From Rhodocyclaceae bacterium (GTDB lineage Bacteria > Pseudomonadota > Gammaproteobacteria > Burkholderiales > Rhodocyclaceae), in the NCBI GenBank assembly GCA_016791105.1, contig JAEUNM010000001.1:1-64000 (forward strand): a DNA stretch of 64,000 nucleotides, read 5' to 3'. How positions within the stretch are numbered: the first letter of the stretch is position 1; every line of letters begins with the position of its first letter. The translations under genes and the position numbers were made by a program. Positions 8,915 to 18,000 of this stretch are shown here, piece by piece. The notes beneath the pieces were generated by a model that searched no databases, was not told the DNA's origin, and saw only the letters and a program-made list of their open reading frames with translations.

Positions 8915-9261
8915 GTTGAACCCCGCGAGCAAACATGGGTGGATCGTGGCCGGTCTGTTCTGCCTGATGCCGCACGCGGAATCTGCCGGTACGCAGGACT
9001 GATCCTATTTTGCGGATGCTTGCATAGTGCCGTCAAGCGCCGGGCGCAGACAGCGCGGTGTGCGGTGGCGCATCCCGCCGGACCAGCCGGCAGGATTTTC
9101 TGCGTGGCCGCGATGCCGCCGCGGCCGGCGTCGGTATGATTCGAGGCCGCGGCGCAGATTCGGCATCCCGGCCGGCCTGCGGCTACACTGAAAGTTCGCC
9201 GTCTCCGCGACGCGCCGGGGACGGCCGCAGGCTGCCATTCAGATTGTTTAAGGAGCAACTT
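8915..9261. other. Divergent intergenic region, 347 bp
   Basis: The region separates the start of the DUF2235 hydrolase gene (minus) from the start of the peptidoglycan-binding gene (plus) and must hold both promoters. I see no convincing -35/-10 pair and no credible small ORF. The only clear element is the ribosome binding site aaggag at about 9250-9255 for the plus-strand gene. Confidence 0.6.
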
Positions 9262-10233
9262 ATGAGTGTTTACAAACTGGGTTCGAAAGGTGCGGAAGTG
9301 CGGCGGATGCAGGGCCGGCTGGCCGAACTGGGGATCTATAAAGGGCCGCTGGACGGCGATTTCGGCGGCGGTACCGAAGCGGCCGTGCGCACGTTTCAGC
9401 GCCAGAGCGGACTGGCCGTCGATGGCCGTGCCGGCCCGAATACCTGGCGCGCCCTGTTCGAAGAGCAACTGCCCGCCCCGGCCTTGCTCGCCCAGGGGCT
9501 GGCGAACAAATGCCTCGCGCTCACGGGCTCGATCGAAACCGGCCGCGCGGCGCCGGAATGTTTCAGCCGTCTGTCCGGTGATTTTGACGGTCAGGGCATC
9601 AGTTTCGGCGCGCTGCAGTGGAATTTCGGCCAGGGCACGCTGCAGCCGCTGCTGCAGGCCATGATGGAGCGATTTCCCGAGGTAGCGGCGCAGGTATTCG
9701 GCGCCCACCTGGATACGCTGCGGCAGGCGCTGGCCGGAGACAAGGAACAATTGCTGGAATTTGCCCGCTCGGTGCAGCATCCGGTCAAGCACACGGTATT
9801 CGAACCTTGGCGCGGCTATGCCATCGCTCTGGGCCGCACGGCCGAATTTCAGGCCATCCAGACCGAGGCGGCGAGCGGATTGTTTCGCGCCGCGCAGGGG
9901 CTGTGCCGTGACTATGGTTTGTGGAGCGAGCGTGCCATCGCGCTCATGTTCGACATCAAGGTGCAGAACGGCACCATAGGTGCGGTGACGCGGGCCAATA
10001 TCCTGGCCGATTTTTCGCGCCTGCCCGGCGATCTGGACGAAGCCCAGCGCGAACAGGCGCGCCTCGTCATCATCGCCAACCGGCGCGCCGAAGCGGCCAA
10101 TCCGCGCTGGGTGGATGACGTGCGGCAACGCAAGCTCTGCATCGCGCGCGGCGAAGGGGTGGTGCATGGCGTGCATTACGAACTGGAGCACGATTTCGGC
10201 ATTCGCCTCGCGCGCACCGACATGCCGAATTAA
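9262..10233 (+). CDS. Peptidoglycan-binding protein with lysozyme/chitosanase-like domain
   Basis: The ATG at 9262 follows AAGGAG and gives 323 aa. Residues about 5-65 form a PG_binding_1 domain (GSKGAEVRRMQGRLAELG, then GGGTEAAVRTFQRQ). The remaining 250 residues look like a lysozyme-fold glycosidase: SIETG offers a candidate catalytic Glu, and GDFDGQGISFGALQWN resembles the Gly/Asp-rich loop of GH46/GH80-like enzymes. There is no signal peptide, so the protein would need lysis or a dedicated secretion route to reach peptidoglycan. It could be a phage-derived endolysin or a secreted wall-cutting effector. The family assignment of the catalytic domain is tentative. Confidence 0.7.
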   Translation: MSVYKLGSKGAEVRRMQGRLAELGIYKGPLDGDFGGGTEAAVRTFQRQSGLAVDGRAGPNTWRALFEEQLPAPALLAQGLANKCLALTGSIETGRAAPECFSRLSGDFDGQGISFGALQWNFGQGTLQPLLQAMMERFPEVAAQVFGAHLDTLRQALAGDKEQLLEFARSVQHPVKHTVFEPWRGYAIALGRTAEFQAIQTEAASGLFRAAQGLCRDYGLWSERAIALMFDIKVQNGTIGAVTRANILADFSRLPGDLDEAQREQARLVIIANRRAEAANPRWVDDVRQRKLCIARGEGVVHGVHYELEHDFGIRLARTDMPN

Positions 10234-10253
10234 GTGCGGTGTCGCAATTCTTT

Positions 10254-10275
10254 GCGCCGTGGGTGGCCACGGCGC
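10254..10275. terminator. GC-rich hairpin between convergent genes
   Basis: Perfect 9-bp arms gcgccgtgg (10254-10262) and ccacggcgc (10267-10275) flank a 4-nt loop in the 87-bp gap between the convergent genes ending at 10233 and 10321. It is well placed to stop transcription from either side, but no T-tract follows. Confidence 0.4.
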
Positions 10276-10320
10276 CGCAGCAAGCGCCACCGTGTGGCGT
10301 GGCGTCGGCCTGAGCCGGCA

Positions 10321-11094
10321 TTAAACGTCCGGCGTTTGCAGCACGATGAACAGGCGCCGGAAGGGAAATAGCGTTTTGCCGTCCGGCCGGCGCGTGTAGG
10401 CGGCCGCGACCAATTCGCGATAACGCGCTTCGAAGCCGGTTTTATGCGGTTCGTCCAGCGCCCCCAGCAGAGGCACCAGCAGCGCGCCCTTGTTCCAGTC
10501 GGCGACCGGGTTGTCGCCATCGAGAATGTGCATGTACTCGGTTTCCCAGATATCCACGGATTTTCCCAACGGCGCCAGCAGATCGTAATAGTCGGCCGGC
10601 GGCAGTACCGGACGCTCGCGCAGCAGCGGGCGCAGGCGCTCGGCCCAGGGGCCATCCAGAGCGGCGGCGTGGGCCGATAGGTGGGACGGCGAGCCGAAAT
10701 TGTTCGGCATTTGTATGGCCAGTACGCCGCCCGGGCGCACTGCGCGCACGAGGCGTGGGAACAGGGTTTGGTGCCCATCCAGCCAGTGCAGCGCGGCATT
10801 CGAATACACCAGGTCAAACTGTTCCGCCGGCTGCCAGGTGGCCAGATCGGCCAGTTCCCAGTCCGCCCGAGGCAGGCTGGCTTGTGCACTGGCGAGCATT
10901 GCGGCCGAATTGTCCACGCCCGTGATGGCCGCGTGCGGCCAGCGCCTTGCCAGCCAGGCGGTCACATTGCCGGCGCCGCAGCCCAGGTCTGCCACGCGCG
11001 CGGGCGCGCTCAGATGGATGCGGGCGAGCAGGTCGAGTGCCGGCCGCAGGCGCAGGTCGGCAAAGGAAAGGTAAAGCGATGGATCCCAACTCAT
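10321..11094 (-). CDS. tam: Trans-aconitate 2-methyltransferase-like SAM methyltransferase
   Basis: The 257-aa product starts MSWDPSLYLSFADLR, typical of Tam, and contains SAM motif I VADLGCGAGNVTAWLA, FDLVYSNAALHWLDGH and the later WETEYMHIL segment seen in Tam proteins. E. coli Tam (252 aa) methyl-esterifies trans-aconitate, which removes an inhibitor of aconitase. The frame is open further upstream to 11277, but the extra residues are not family-like, so the ATG at 11094 is chosen. The gene converges with the peptidoglycan-binding gene and lies 82 bp from the next minus-strand gene. Confidence 0.88.
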   Translation of the reverse strand: MSWDPSLYLSFADLRLRPALDLLARIHLSAPARVADLGCGAGNVTAWLARRWPHAAITGVDNSAAMLASAQASLPRADWELADLATWQPAEQFDLVYSNAALHWLDGHQTLFPRLVRAVRPGGVLAIQMPNNFGSPSHLSAHAAALDGPWAERLRPLLRERPVLPPADYYDLLAPLGKSVDIWETEYMHILDGDNPVADWNKGALLVPLLGALDEPHKTGFEARYRELVAAAYTRRPDGKTLFPFRRLFIVLQTPDV

Positions 11095-11176
11095 CGGTGT
11101 AGATCTCCGTCTATGCCCGGCGTGGAAGCGCCACCCATCAAGTGGCACGAAATTATCACCACGGCGCGGCCAGGGT

Positions 11177-11917
11177 TTAGCGGCTGAATCTGACCGGTGC
11201 CGCGAACCATAATCCCAGGCCGGCACCCAGTACCGCAATTCCCGGCCAGAACAGGCTGCGCCACACGCCGCCGCCACGCGCGAGCAATTCGAATTGCTCG
11301 ACGTAAATGGTTTCGCACGCCCCGTTGCCGGTGTCGTCGCGGGTGGTACTGGTGCCGCGCCGGAAGCCGGCGCCTACGCCATGCGAATATTCCGCCAGGT
11401 AGCCGCGCACATGCACCTGATCGCCCACGCGCGCCTCGCGCAGCGCCGCCGCCAGGGCGGCATTTTCGGCCAGCAAATGGTTGTTCGATACCGCCGTCGA
11501 GTCGAACGCCGCCCAGGCGCTATCGGACGAGGTACGGTAGTGGCACTCGAACTGGGTGCTGGAAAAGTGAATGTCGCGGTACGCGCCGCTGGCCGCATTG
11601 GGGCCCCAGATCACGCAGAAGTCGACCGCGTTGAGCGCGTCCTGCCACTCGCGGTGTATGTAATCCCACCAGGTGCGCGCGTCGTGGCGGCTTACCACCA
11701 GCCCGTACAGGTCGTAGCGATAGAGCGGCTGCACCTTGTACGTGATGCCGCCGGCGTAAGCGTCGAAGGCGGCGTGCTGCACGGCGGTCTGCTGCGGCTC
11801 CTGATGCAGTTCGGAGCGCAGTCGGGCAGGGTCAGGCAGGGCCTCGCCAAATAGCCACACGCCTGACAACATGGCGAGCCCGAGCAACATCAGGGGACGC
11901 GCGAGGCGGTAGAGCAT
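11177..11917 (-). CDS. Hypothetical membrane protein with two terminal TM helices
   Basis: The ATG at 11917 is preceded by GAAGGAAT and gives 246 aa; ORF extension beyond it lacks coding character. An N-terminal hydrophobic helix (LMLLGLAMLSGVWLFG) and a C-terminal helix (FWPGIAVLGAGLGLWFAAPV) bracket an extracytoplasmic region of about 190 residues. That region has a cysteine in CVIWGPN and another in FECHYRT, and the segment RVGDQVHVRGYLAEYS, which recalls an OB-like or TMEM43-like fold. I do not recognise the family. It stands divergent from the XrtA-type glycosyltransferase, with a 253-bp shared upstream region. Confidence 0.7.
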   Translation of the reverse strand: MLYRLARPLMLLGLAMLSGVWLFGEALPDPARLRSELHQEPQQTAVQHAAFDAYAGGITYKVQPLYRYDLYGLVVSRHDARTWWDYIHREWQDALNAVDFCVIWGPNAASGAYRDIHFSSTQFECHYRTSSDSAWAAFDSTAVSNNHLLAENAALAAALREARVGDQVHVRGYLAEYSHGVGAGFRRGTSTTRDDTGNGACETIYVEQFELLARGGGVWRSLFWPGIAVLGAGLGLWFAAPVRFSR

Positions 11918-12170
11918 GCGGTTTATTCCTTCGCCGGGTGTGCTGTTTCGTGGCGGTATTTTCCGCCGTTTGGCCCGCATCATGTAATCCTGTTCGCGCA
12001 GGCGTGGGGACCTGCGGCTGCCTGCAGGCCAGCTCCATTCGCGTGCCGGCCAGCAGCGCAGATTCGCGCAGGGAACACGATTCTTGTCGTAACATCGACA
12101 GCCACACTTGGCCCGGTCAAGCAAGCGGCCGCCCTAACACGATTTACCTGTCGACTCCGCCGGAGGAACA

Positions 12171-13316
12171 TTGAAAAACGCCGATCCACCTCTGGTGCTG
12201 CACGTGATCCACCACCTCGCCATGGGTGGCATGGAAAACGGCCTGGTCAATCTGATTAACAACATGCCGCCCGAGCGCTACCGGCACGCCATCTGCTGCG
12301 TGGAAAACAGTTCCGATTTCGCGCGCCGCATCCGGCGCCCGGAGGTTCAGGTGCATGCGCTGCATCGGTCGCGCATAGGCGTGTGGAAACTGCGCCATGA
12401 GTTGTATCGCCTGTGCCTGGCCTTGCGTCCCACCATCGTGCATACGCGCAACCAGTCCGGGCTGGATGCGCTCGTTCCGGCGCGCTTTGCCGGAATTCGG
12501 CGCACCGTGCATGGCGAACACGGCTGGGACGTGGATAACCTCGATGGCAGCAAACGCAAGCCGGCGCTGTTGCGGCGCCTGCATTCGCCCTTCGTGGATC
12601 GTTACATCACCGTGTCCAGACATCTGGAACACTACCTGGTGCAGCGGGTCGGCATCGCGCCGGGGCGCATCACGCAGATTTACAACGGCGTCGATACGGA
12701 GCGTTTTCATCCGGCGCAAACACCTCAACACGTGGGCCTTCCGGCACATCTGCAGGGTTCGGACGTCGTCCTGCTGGGCACCGTGGGCCGCGCCCAGGCC
12801 GTGAAAGATCAGGCCACCTTGTTGCGTGCGGTGGCTTTGCTGGTCGAGCGCCAGCCCGAACTGCGCGCGCGCGTGCGCGTGGCCGTGGTGGGTGATGGCC
12901 CTCTGTTCGAAGAGCTGGGGGCGCTTGTGGATAGTCTGGGAATTCGGGAACTAAGCTGGCTACCTGGGGCGTCCGATCAGGTGCCGGACATATTGCGCAT
13001 GTTCGACGTATTCGTGCTGCCCTCGCTCAACGAAGGAATCGCCAACACGATACTCGAAGCCATGGCGAGCGGCCTGCCGGTGGTGGCGACGGCGGCTGGC
13101 GGCAATCCGGAACTGGTGCAGGACGGACACACCGGCCGTTTGTTCGCGCCGCGCGATGTGGAAGCGCTGGCAGGTTTGTTGTCCGCCTATGTGACGGATG
13201 CCACCCTGCGCCGCGCGCACGGCGCCAATGCGCGCCAGACGGCTGAAAATACATACAGCATGCGCGCCATGGTAACGCGCTACGCCGATGTGTATGACGG
13301 CCTTTGTAAAGCCTGA
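12171..13316 (+). CDS. XrtA/PEP-CTERM-type glycosyltransferase (TIGR03088-like)
   Basis: The 381-aa GT-B glycosyltransferase begins LVLHVIHHLAMGGMENGLVN and contains IVHTRNQSGLDA, GEHGWDVDNLDGSKRK, ITQIYNGVDTERFHP and the donor-site signature LNEGIANTILEAMASGLPVV. This is the pattern of the sugar transferase associated with exosortase A (EpsH/XrtA) exopolysaccharide clusters. Translation very likely starts at TTG 12171, because GGAGGAACA stands directly before it and no ATG is available. None of the other XrtA cluster genes (exosortase, PrsK/PrsR, chain-length genes) lies beside it here, so it is an orphan within this window. It ends before a strong terminator. Confidence 0.85.
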   Translation: MKNADPPLVLHVIHHLAMGGMENGLVNLINNMPPERYRHAICCVENSSDFARRIRRPEVQVHALHRSRIGVWKLRHELYRLCLALRPTIVHTRNQSGLDALVPARFAGIRRTVHGEHGWDVDNLDGSKRKPALLRRLHSPFVDRYITVSRHLEHYLVQRVGIAPGRITQIYNGVDTERFHPAQTPQHVGLPAHLQGSDVVLLGTVGRAQAVKDQATLLRAVALLVERQPELRARVRVAVVGDGPLFEELGALVDSLGIRELSWLPGASDQVPDILRMFDVFVLPSLNEGIANTILEAMASGLPVVATAAGGNPELVQDGHTGRLFAPRDVEALAGLLSAYVTDATLRRAHGANARQTAENTYSMRAMVTRYADVYDGLCKA

Positions 13317-13371
13317 GCGGCGGCGGCACTAAACGCGCATTGCAGGCCTTGCGCAGAAATCCGGCGTTCGG

Positions 13372-13408
13372 AAAAAGCATCGCCCCGGCAAGCGGGGCGA
13401 TGCTTTTT
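13372..13408. terminator. Strong bidirectional intrinsic terminator
   Basis: A perfect 15-bp inverted repeat aaaaagcatcgcccc (13372-13386) / ggggcgatgcttttt (13394-13408) has a 7-nt loop, with an A-tract on one side and a T-tract on the other. It therefore works for both strands. It lies between the glycosyltransferase ending at 13316 and the oppositely oriented PAS gene ending at 13530. Confidence 0.92.
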
Positions 13409-13529
13409 CTACCGTGCACTGCGCGCGCGGCAGCCGGCTATCGATGGCAATCTGCGCAGGGGCCGCCGCAGGTTCTGTCAATCGGTGGGCCGGCCGCGGT
13501 GAAACCTTGGTTCAAGCGCAGGTTGGCGT

Positions 13530-13916
13530 TCAGTCGTCCGCATCCACCGGGTCTACGTGCAGCACGAACCAGTGGCTGAGGCCCATGCATACCGTGCTGA
13601 TGCTTACGTCGGCCAGCATCGGCTGGCCTTCGCGCGGCTCGAATACCAGTTGCCGCCGCGTGATGGGGGGGTAATTGAACGCGACCCACGCCATGTTGTA
13701 GCCCGGCGTGAAGGAGCGGATCTGGATGTCCGGCAGCAGCTTGCTGATGGGGGTGCCTATCATGCGGCCAGCCGTGGTGCCGGCCAGACGTGCAAGCGCT
13801 GATGCGACGTACCAGATGTGTCCATTGACGTCGGTTACCAGCATGCTTTCGGTGGCTTTTTCGACGATGTTCTGCGGCAGTGCCGCGACGCGTTGCAGGT
13901 GCTGAAATACCTCCAT
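13530..13916 (-). CDS. Small single-PAS-domain protein
   Basis: The 128-aa product is almost entirely one PAS domain: ATESMLVTDVNGHIWYVASA, then GTTAGRMIGTPISKLLPD and a C-terminal sheet ending VLHVDPVD. No output domain is attached, so it probably senses a ligand or redox state and acts through a partner. The ATG follows AGGAGGAGATCC, a very strong ribosome binding site. It is transcribed in the same direction as the response regulator and histidine kinase genes upstream, across a 258-bp AT-rich gap, and may be their target or an accessory sensor. Confidence 0.8.
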   Translation of the reverse strand: MEVFQHLQRVAALPQNIVEKATESMLVTDVNGHIWYVASALARLAGTTAGRMIGTPISKLLPDIQIRSFTPGYNMAWVAFNYPPITRRQLVFEPREGQPMLADVSISTVCMGLSHWFVLHVDPVDADD

Positions 13917-13924
13917 GTGGATCT

Positions 13925-14065
13925 CCTCCTGGTCCGATTACTTTTTGGGCTTGTTTTTTGTGTTTTACAAAGTATAGGAAAAATTCTTTCAAATGAATAT
14001 ACCCTTACTTGTATTTGGGTTATACCGGAAACCGGGTAAATACCCATGTCGTGGCGCGTGCATGG
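13925..14065 (-). promoter_or_regulatory. AT-rich upstream region of the PAS gene with dyads
   Basis: This stretch is far more AT-rich than its surroundings. It contains repeated dyads, gggt-ta-tacc at about 14020 and gggta-aa-taccc at about 14035-14046, close to a TACCCAT heptamer that fits the NarL-type consensus TACYYMT. A TATACT hexamer lies nearer the gene. Because a NarL/FixJ-type regulator is the next gene, these are candidate binding sites. I could not fit a clean -35/-10 pair. Confidence 0.4.
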
Positions 14066-14174
14066 CCACGGAAATGGCGCCGATAGACGATTTACATAGA
14101 CGCGCGGCGCGACAAACAAATGTGCGCGCCGCGGTGGTTGGCGCGTCAAAGCGCAGGATTGCGCGTCGCGAGCA

Positions 14175-14822
14175 TCAAAGCTCGGCCAGCCCTTCGCGCA
14201 GGGCGTATTTCGTGAGGTCGGCGACCGTATGCAGATCGAGCTTGCGCATGATGTTGCGGCGATGTGCTTCGACCGTGCTGACGGTTATGTGCATGGCGCT
14301 TGCGATTTCAGGGGAACGCAAGCCGTCGGCAAGCCGGCGCAGCACTTCCCGCTCGCGCAGCCCCAGCCGCGTGCGCGTTTCGGGTTCGCCGCCGAGATCA
14401 CGCACCAAATGTTCGGCCGCATCGGCGCTTACGAAGTGGCGGTGATTAATCACCGCGCGTATGGCCGTCAATAGTTCCGAACTTGCGGCGGTTTTATTGA
14501 CATAGCCGCGGGCGCCAAGTTTGAACATCTGGCTTACATGCCAGTGATCGACGTGTGCGGACAAGGCGATCACATGGGTGCCGCCCTTGCCGCGCTTGAG
14601 GCGTTGCGCGACTTCCAGCCCGTTACCGCCCGGCATGGCGATGTCGAGCACAAGAACATCCGGTTTGAGACTTTCGACCTGCGACACGGTGCTGGCACCG
14701 TCACCGGCCTCACCCACCACTTCGATGTCGCCGTCGCGCTCGAGTATGACGCGCAGCGCTTCGCGCAGCATCGCATGATCGTCCGCCAATACCACGCGGA
14801 CCTTGTTTGATTTCATTGTCAT
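14175..14822 (-). CDS. NarL/FixJ-type response regulator
   Basis: The 215-aa protein has an N-terminal receiver domain (RVVLADDHAMLREALRVIL, phosphoacceptor Asp60 in VLVLDIAMPGGNG, then VIALSAH and the Lys in YVNKTAA) and a C-terminal LuxR helix-turn-helix (LREREVLRRLADG, then VSTVEAHRRNIMRKL). It is the obvious partner of the histidine kinase encoded 183 bp upstream on the same strand. The start at 14822 is preceded by AAAGG, and an ATG two codons later is also possible. It probably controls genes in response to a signal sensed by the kinase; the adjacent PAS gene is a candidate target. Confidence 0.92.
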   Translation of the reverse strand: MTMKSNKVRVVLADDHAMLREALRVILERDGDIEVVGEAGDGASTVSQVESLKPDVLVLDIAMPGGNGLEVAQRLKRGKGGTHVIALSAHVDHWHVSQMFKLGARGYVNKTAASSELLTAIRAVINHRHFVSADAAEHLVRDLGGEPETRTRLGLREREVLRRLADGLRSPEIASAMHITVSTVEAHRRNIMRKLDLHTVADLTKYALREGLAEL

Positions 14823-15005
14823 TGCAGACACACCTTTCTGCGCGCGGTGCGCCAATCGGGGCTTGATGGGTAGACCGGTACCGCCGGCCATTGCCGTACA
14901 TGCGGGCAGTGCAATTTTGGTCGCTCCGCAGGCATCCACCTTTCTGCCGTGTGTTGCGGCAACCTTGTTTTGGCAGTACGGCTACCAACCCCGATTGTTT
15001 ACACC

Positions 15006-18000
15006 TTAGCACTTTGCCGGCGCAGCATTCTTTTGCTGCGCCACCGGTTCGCTGTGCAGGGGGAGCTGCAGCGTAACCATCGTTCCGGATCTCGGAGCGC
15101 TTTCCACGCGCATGGTTCCCCCCATCATCGTCAAGGTTTCCCGCACGCTGGCAAGCCCGAAGCCACCGATATTCGCATCCGGCAGGCGCTCCGGGTCGAA
15201 TCCGACGCCGGCGTCGCTCACCACGATTTCGAGTGTGCGTTCGTCGCCAAAGCGCAATTCGAGGAGCGCACTGCGCACGCGCGCATGTTTGGCGACGTTG
15301 ATCAGCAATTCACGCACCGAGCGGAACAGCACGGCGGCGACGCCGGACGCCAGCGCGAACGGCGCACCGTCCATGCGCAGCTTGACGGTCAGCCCGAAGT
15401 GTTTTTTCATTTCGCTGGCGAGCCAGTCGAAAGCCGGCGCGAGGCCGAATTCGTACAGGCCGGGTGGGCTCAGTTCGGCCACGATCTGGCGCGCGCTGCG
15501 CGCGCAGCTGTCCAGCAGCGGCAGCAACTCCGCGTAATCCGGCACATAGCCGTCGCGCGGTGTGCGCAAACTGTCGAATTTGATCCGCAACAGGGCAATT
15601 TGCTGCAGCAGGTCGTCATGCACGATGTGCGCGATGCGCCGGTGTTCCAGTTCCGCCGCCTGCGCGCTATTGAACGCGATGCCGCGCAGGCGCTGCGTGC
15701 GTTCCAGCACCTGCCGCTCGAATTCTGTCAGCCCTTCACGTCGTGCTTCCAGCGCGGCACTTTGACTCTGCAGGTTTTTGTACCCTTCGGCCAGATTTTT
15801 GGCTTCGGTAATGTCGGTGATCGTGATGATCATGCCGTCCGGCTTGCCGCCGGGGCCGAGGAAGGGCGCGGTGCGGCGCTGCAGCCACTGGCCTTGAACG
15901 GACTGCAATTCCGAAACGACGCTGCGCTTTTCTGCCAGCACCACGCCGCTGTCCGCGAGCAGGGACACCCCGGTCAGCGCAGGCGCAAAATCGGTGATCG
16001 GGCGGCCTATGTCGCTGGGCTGAAGCCGGATCAGATTTTGCATCGCCGGGGTAAACCAGCGCAGCCGCATGCGCTGGTCGAGATAGACCGTGGCGACCTC
16101 GGTTGAGGCGAGCAAATTCTGAAAATCCGTGCCGGCTGCCGCCAGTTCCGCTTCCTTGACCTGAGATTGCTGATTGACGGTGGCGAGTTCCTCGGACAAG
16201 GATTGCAGTTCTTCCTTGAGACGTGCCACTTCTTCGTTGGCCGACTGCATTTCTTCGCTCAACGCGACGACTTGTTCGCGCGAGATCTGCAGTTCCTCGC
16301 CGGATGCTTCGAAGTGACGCGTCGCGCGCCGCAAATCGTCTTTGGTGACGCGCAGTTCTTCTTCCAGTCGGTGGGCCAATTCGCCACCCGAACCGGCCGG
16401 CTGGACATGTGGCAAGTCCTGAAAAACGACCAGATAGATGCGTTCGTTACCTTCGCCGGAGGGCAGGACTGTAAGTTGGACCGGCTCGTACTTTCCGTCG
16501 CGCCGGACATGAGCGTTGTCGATCACGATGTTGCCGGCGTCGCGTGCATCGTCCAGCATTCGGGACAAGGTGGGGCGTAATCCGTCGCGCAGCATCATGA
16601 GCAATTTGCCGGTCGGGACGCCGCGTGGCTGCCTCAGGTACTGCTCGGTGCGGCCGGAAAAATATTGGATTTCCTGCCGGTTATTCAAAAGCACACAGGG
16701 CGGCGCAAAATGGTCGAGAATGAGTTGGCGCGCAACCGTGGCAGGAGAAACGCCATGTGGCGGCGGTGCGGCGGCGGCGATTGTGCTTGCCGTGGCCGCG
16801 TTGGCCAGGCGCTCCGGCAGCGCCGTGCCCGTTGTCGCTGCAGCGACGCCAACCTGATTGCGGCGATACGCTGCCAGCGGCGCTGAAACGCGCGCGAATA
16901 GCTCGCCGGCCTGCTGCATGCAGTCTTCATTGCCGGTCACGAGGAAGCCGGACGGATTCAGCGCGAAATGCAAGGCGCGAATGCAGCGATTGCGGCCGTC
17001 CTTAGCCATTACATCGAGCAATTCTCGGCAAACGACCAGATCGATGCGCGAAAAAGGCGGGTCGGCGATCAGATCGTGCTGCCCGAACAGCACGCATTCG
17101 TGCAGGCGCGACCCGACCCGGTAACTTTTGCCCGCGTCTGCGGGCAAAAAGAAGCGCGTCAGCCGGACCGGCGCGACCCGATCGGTGCTCGTCGCCGGAT
17201 AAACGCCCGCGCGACCGTAGGTGAGTACGTGTTCGCTGGTGCTGGTGGCGAAAATGCGTATGAAACAGTGTTTATCCGCTGCCTCCACCAGCTCGATGAG
17301 GGATAGCGCGAGCGTATAGGCGTCCTCGCCGCGGGAAATGCCCGGCATCCAGACGCGTATGGGTTCGTCCGCGCGTTTGGCGGCGACAAGCGGGGCCAGC
17401 ACGTCGGCCTGTAGCGAGTGCCAAAATTCCGTATCGCAGAAAAATTTTGGTAGGCCGATCAACAAATCACCAAGTAATGCGATCAGTTCGCAAGCGTCGG
17501 CGGCAAGCATTTCTGCAAAAGCGATGGGCGTGCCGACATTGCGCACCGACATGCGCCGTTCGATGCGCGCTCGCAACGTGGGGAAATCGCAGGTAGCAGG
17601 ATCGAAGCCGCAGCGCGACTGCAGCAAATTCAGGACTGGAGCCAATTCAATCGGCAATTCGGGCGCTACGGCTGCTGTATCGGGGTGGGCTGCGTGGCCG
17701 TCCAGCAACAATGCGGGCATGGCCTGTAGCGGCACCGCCAGGGTCGGATGCGTGCCGGCCTCCGGGCCCGCCACAGCCGGTGAAAGGGCCGGGCCGCCGA
17801 CACTATCGGCCAGCGCCAAGCCACCTTGCGCGGCAATGGCGGCCAGCCCGCGCATGCCGTCGCCATTGGCGTCCGCAAGCATGATGCCGGCCGCGCGATC
17901 GCGCAGGCTAGCTGCCAGGTCGCTGAAAAAATGGTCTATCGGGTGATCCGATCCCTCCGCAGAAGCCACCTCGCGCACCGCGAAGCGGCCATGCTCCAGG

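Noticed and set aside
8911-10290. 459-codon minus-strand ORF opposite the peptidoglycan-binding gene
   Set aside because: It mirrors the codon structure of a clear coding gene on the other strand, shows no family motif, and arises from high GC at third positions.
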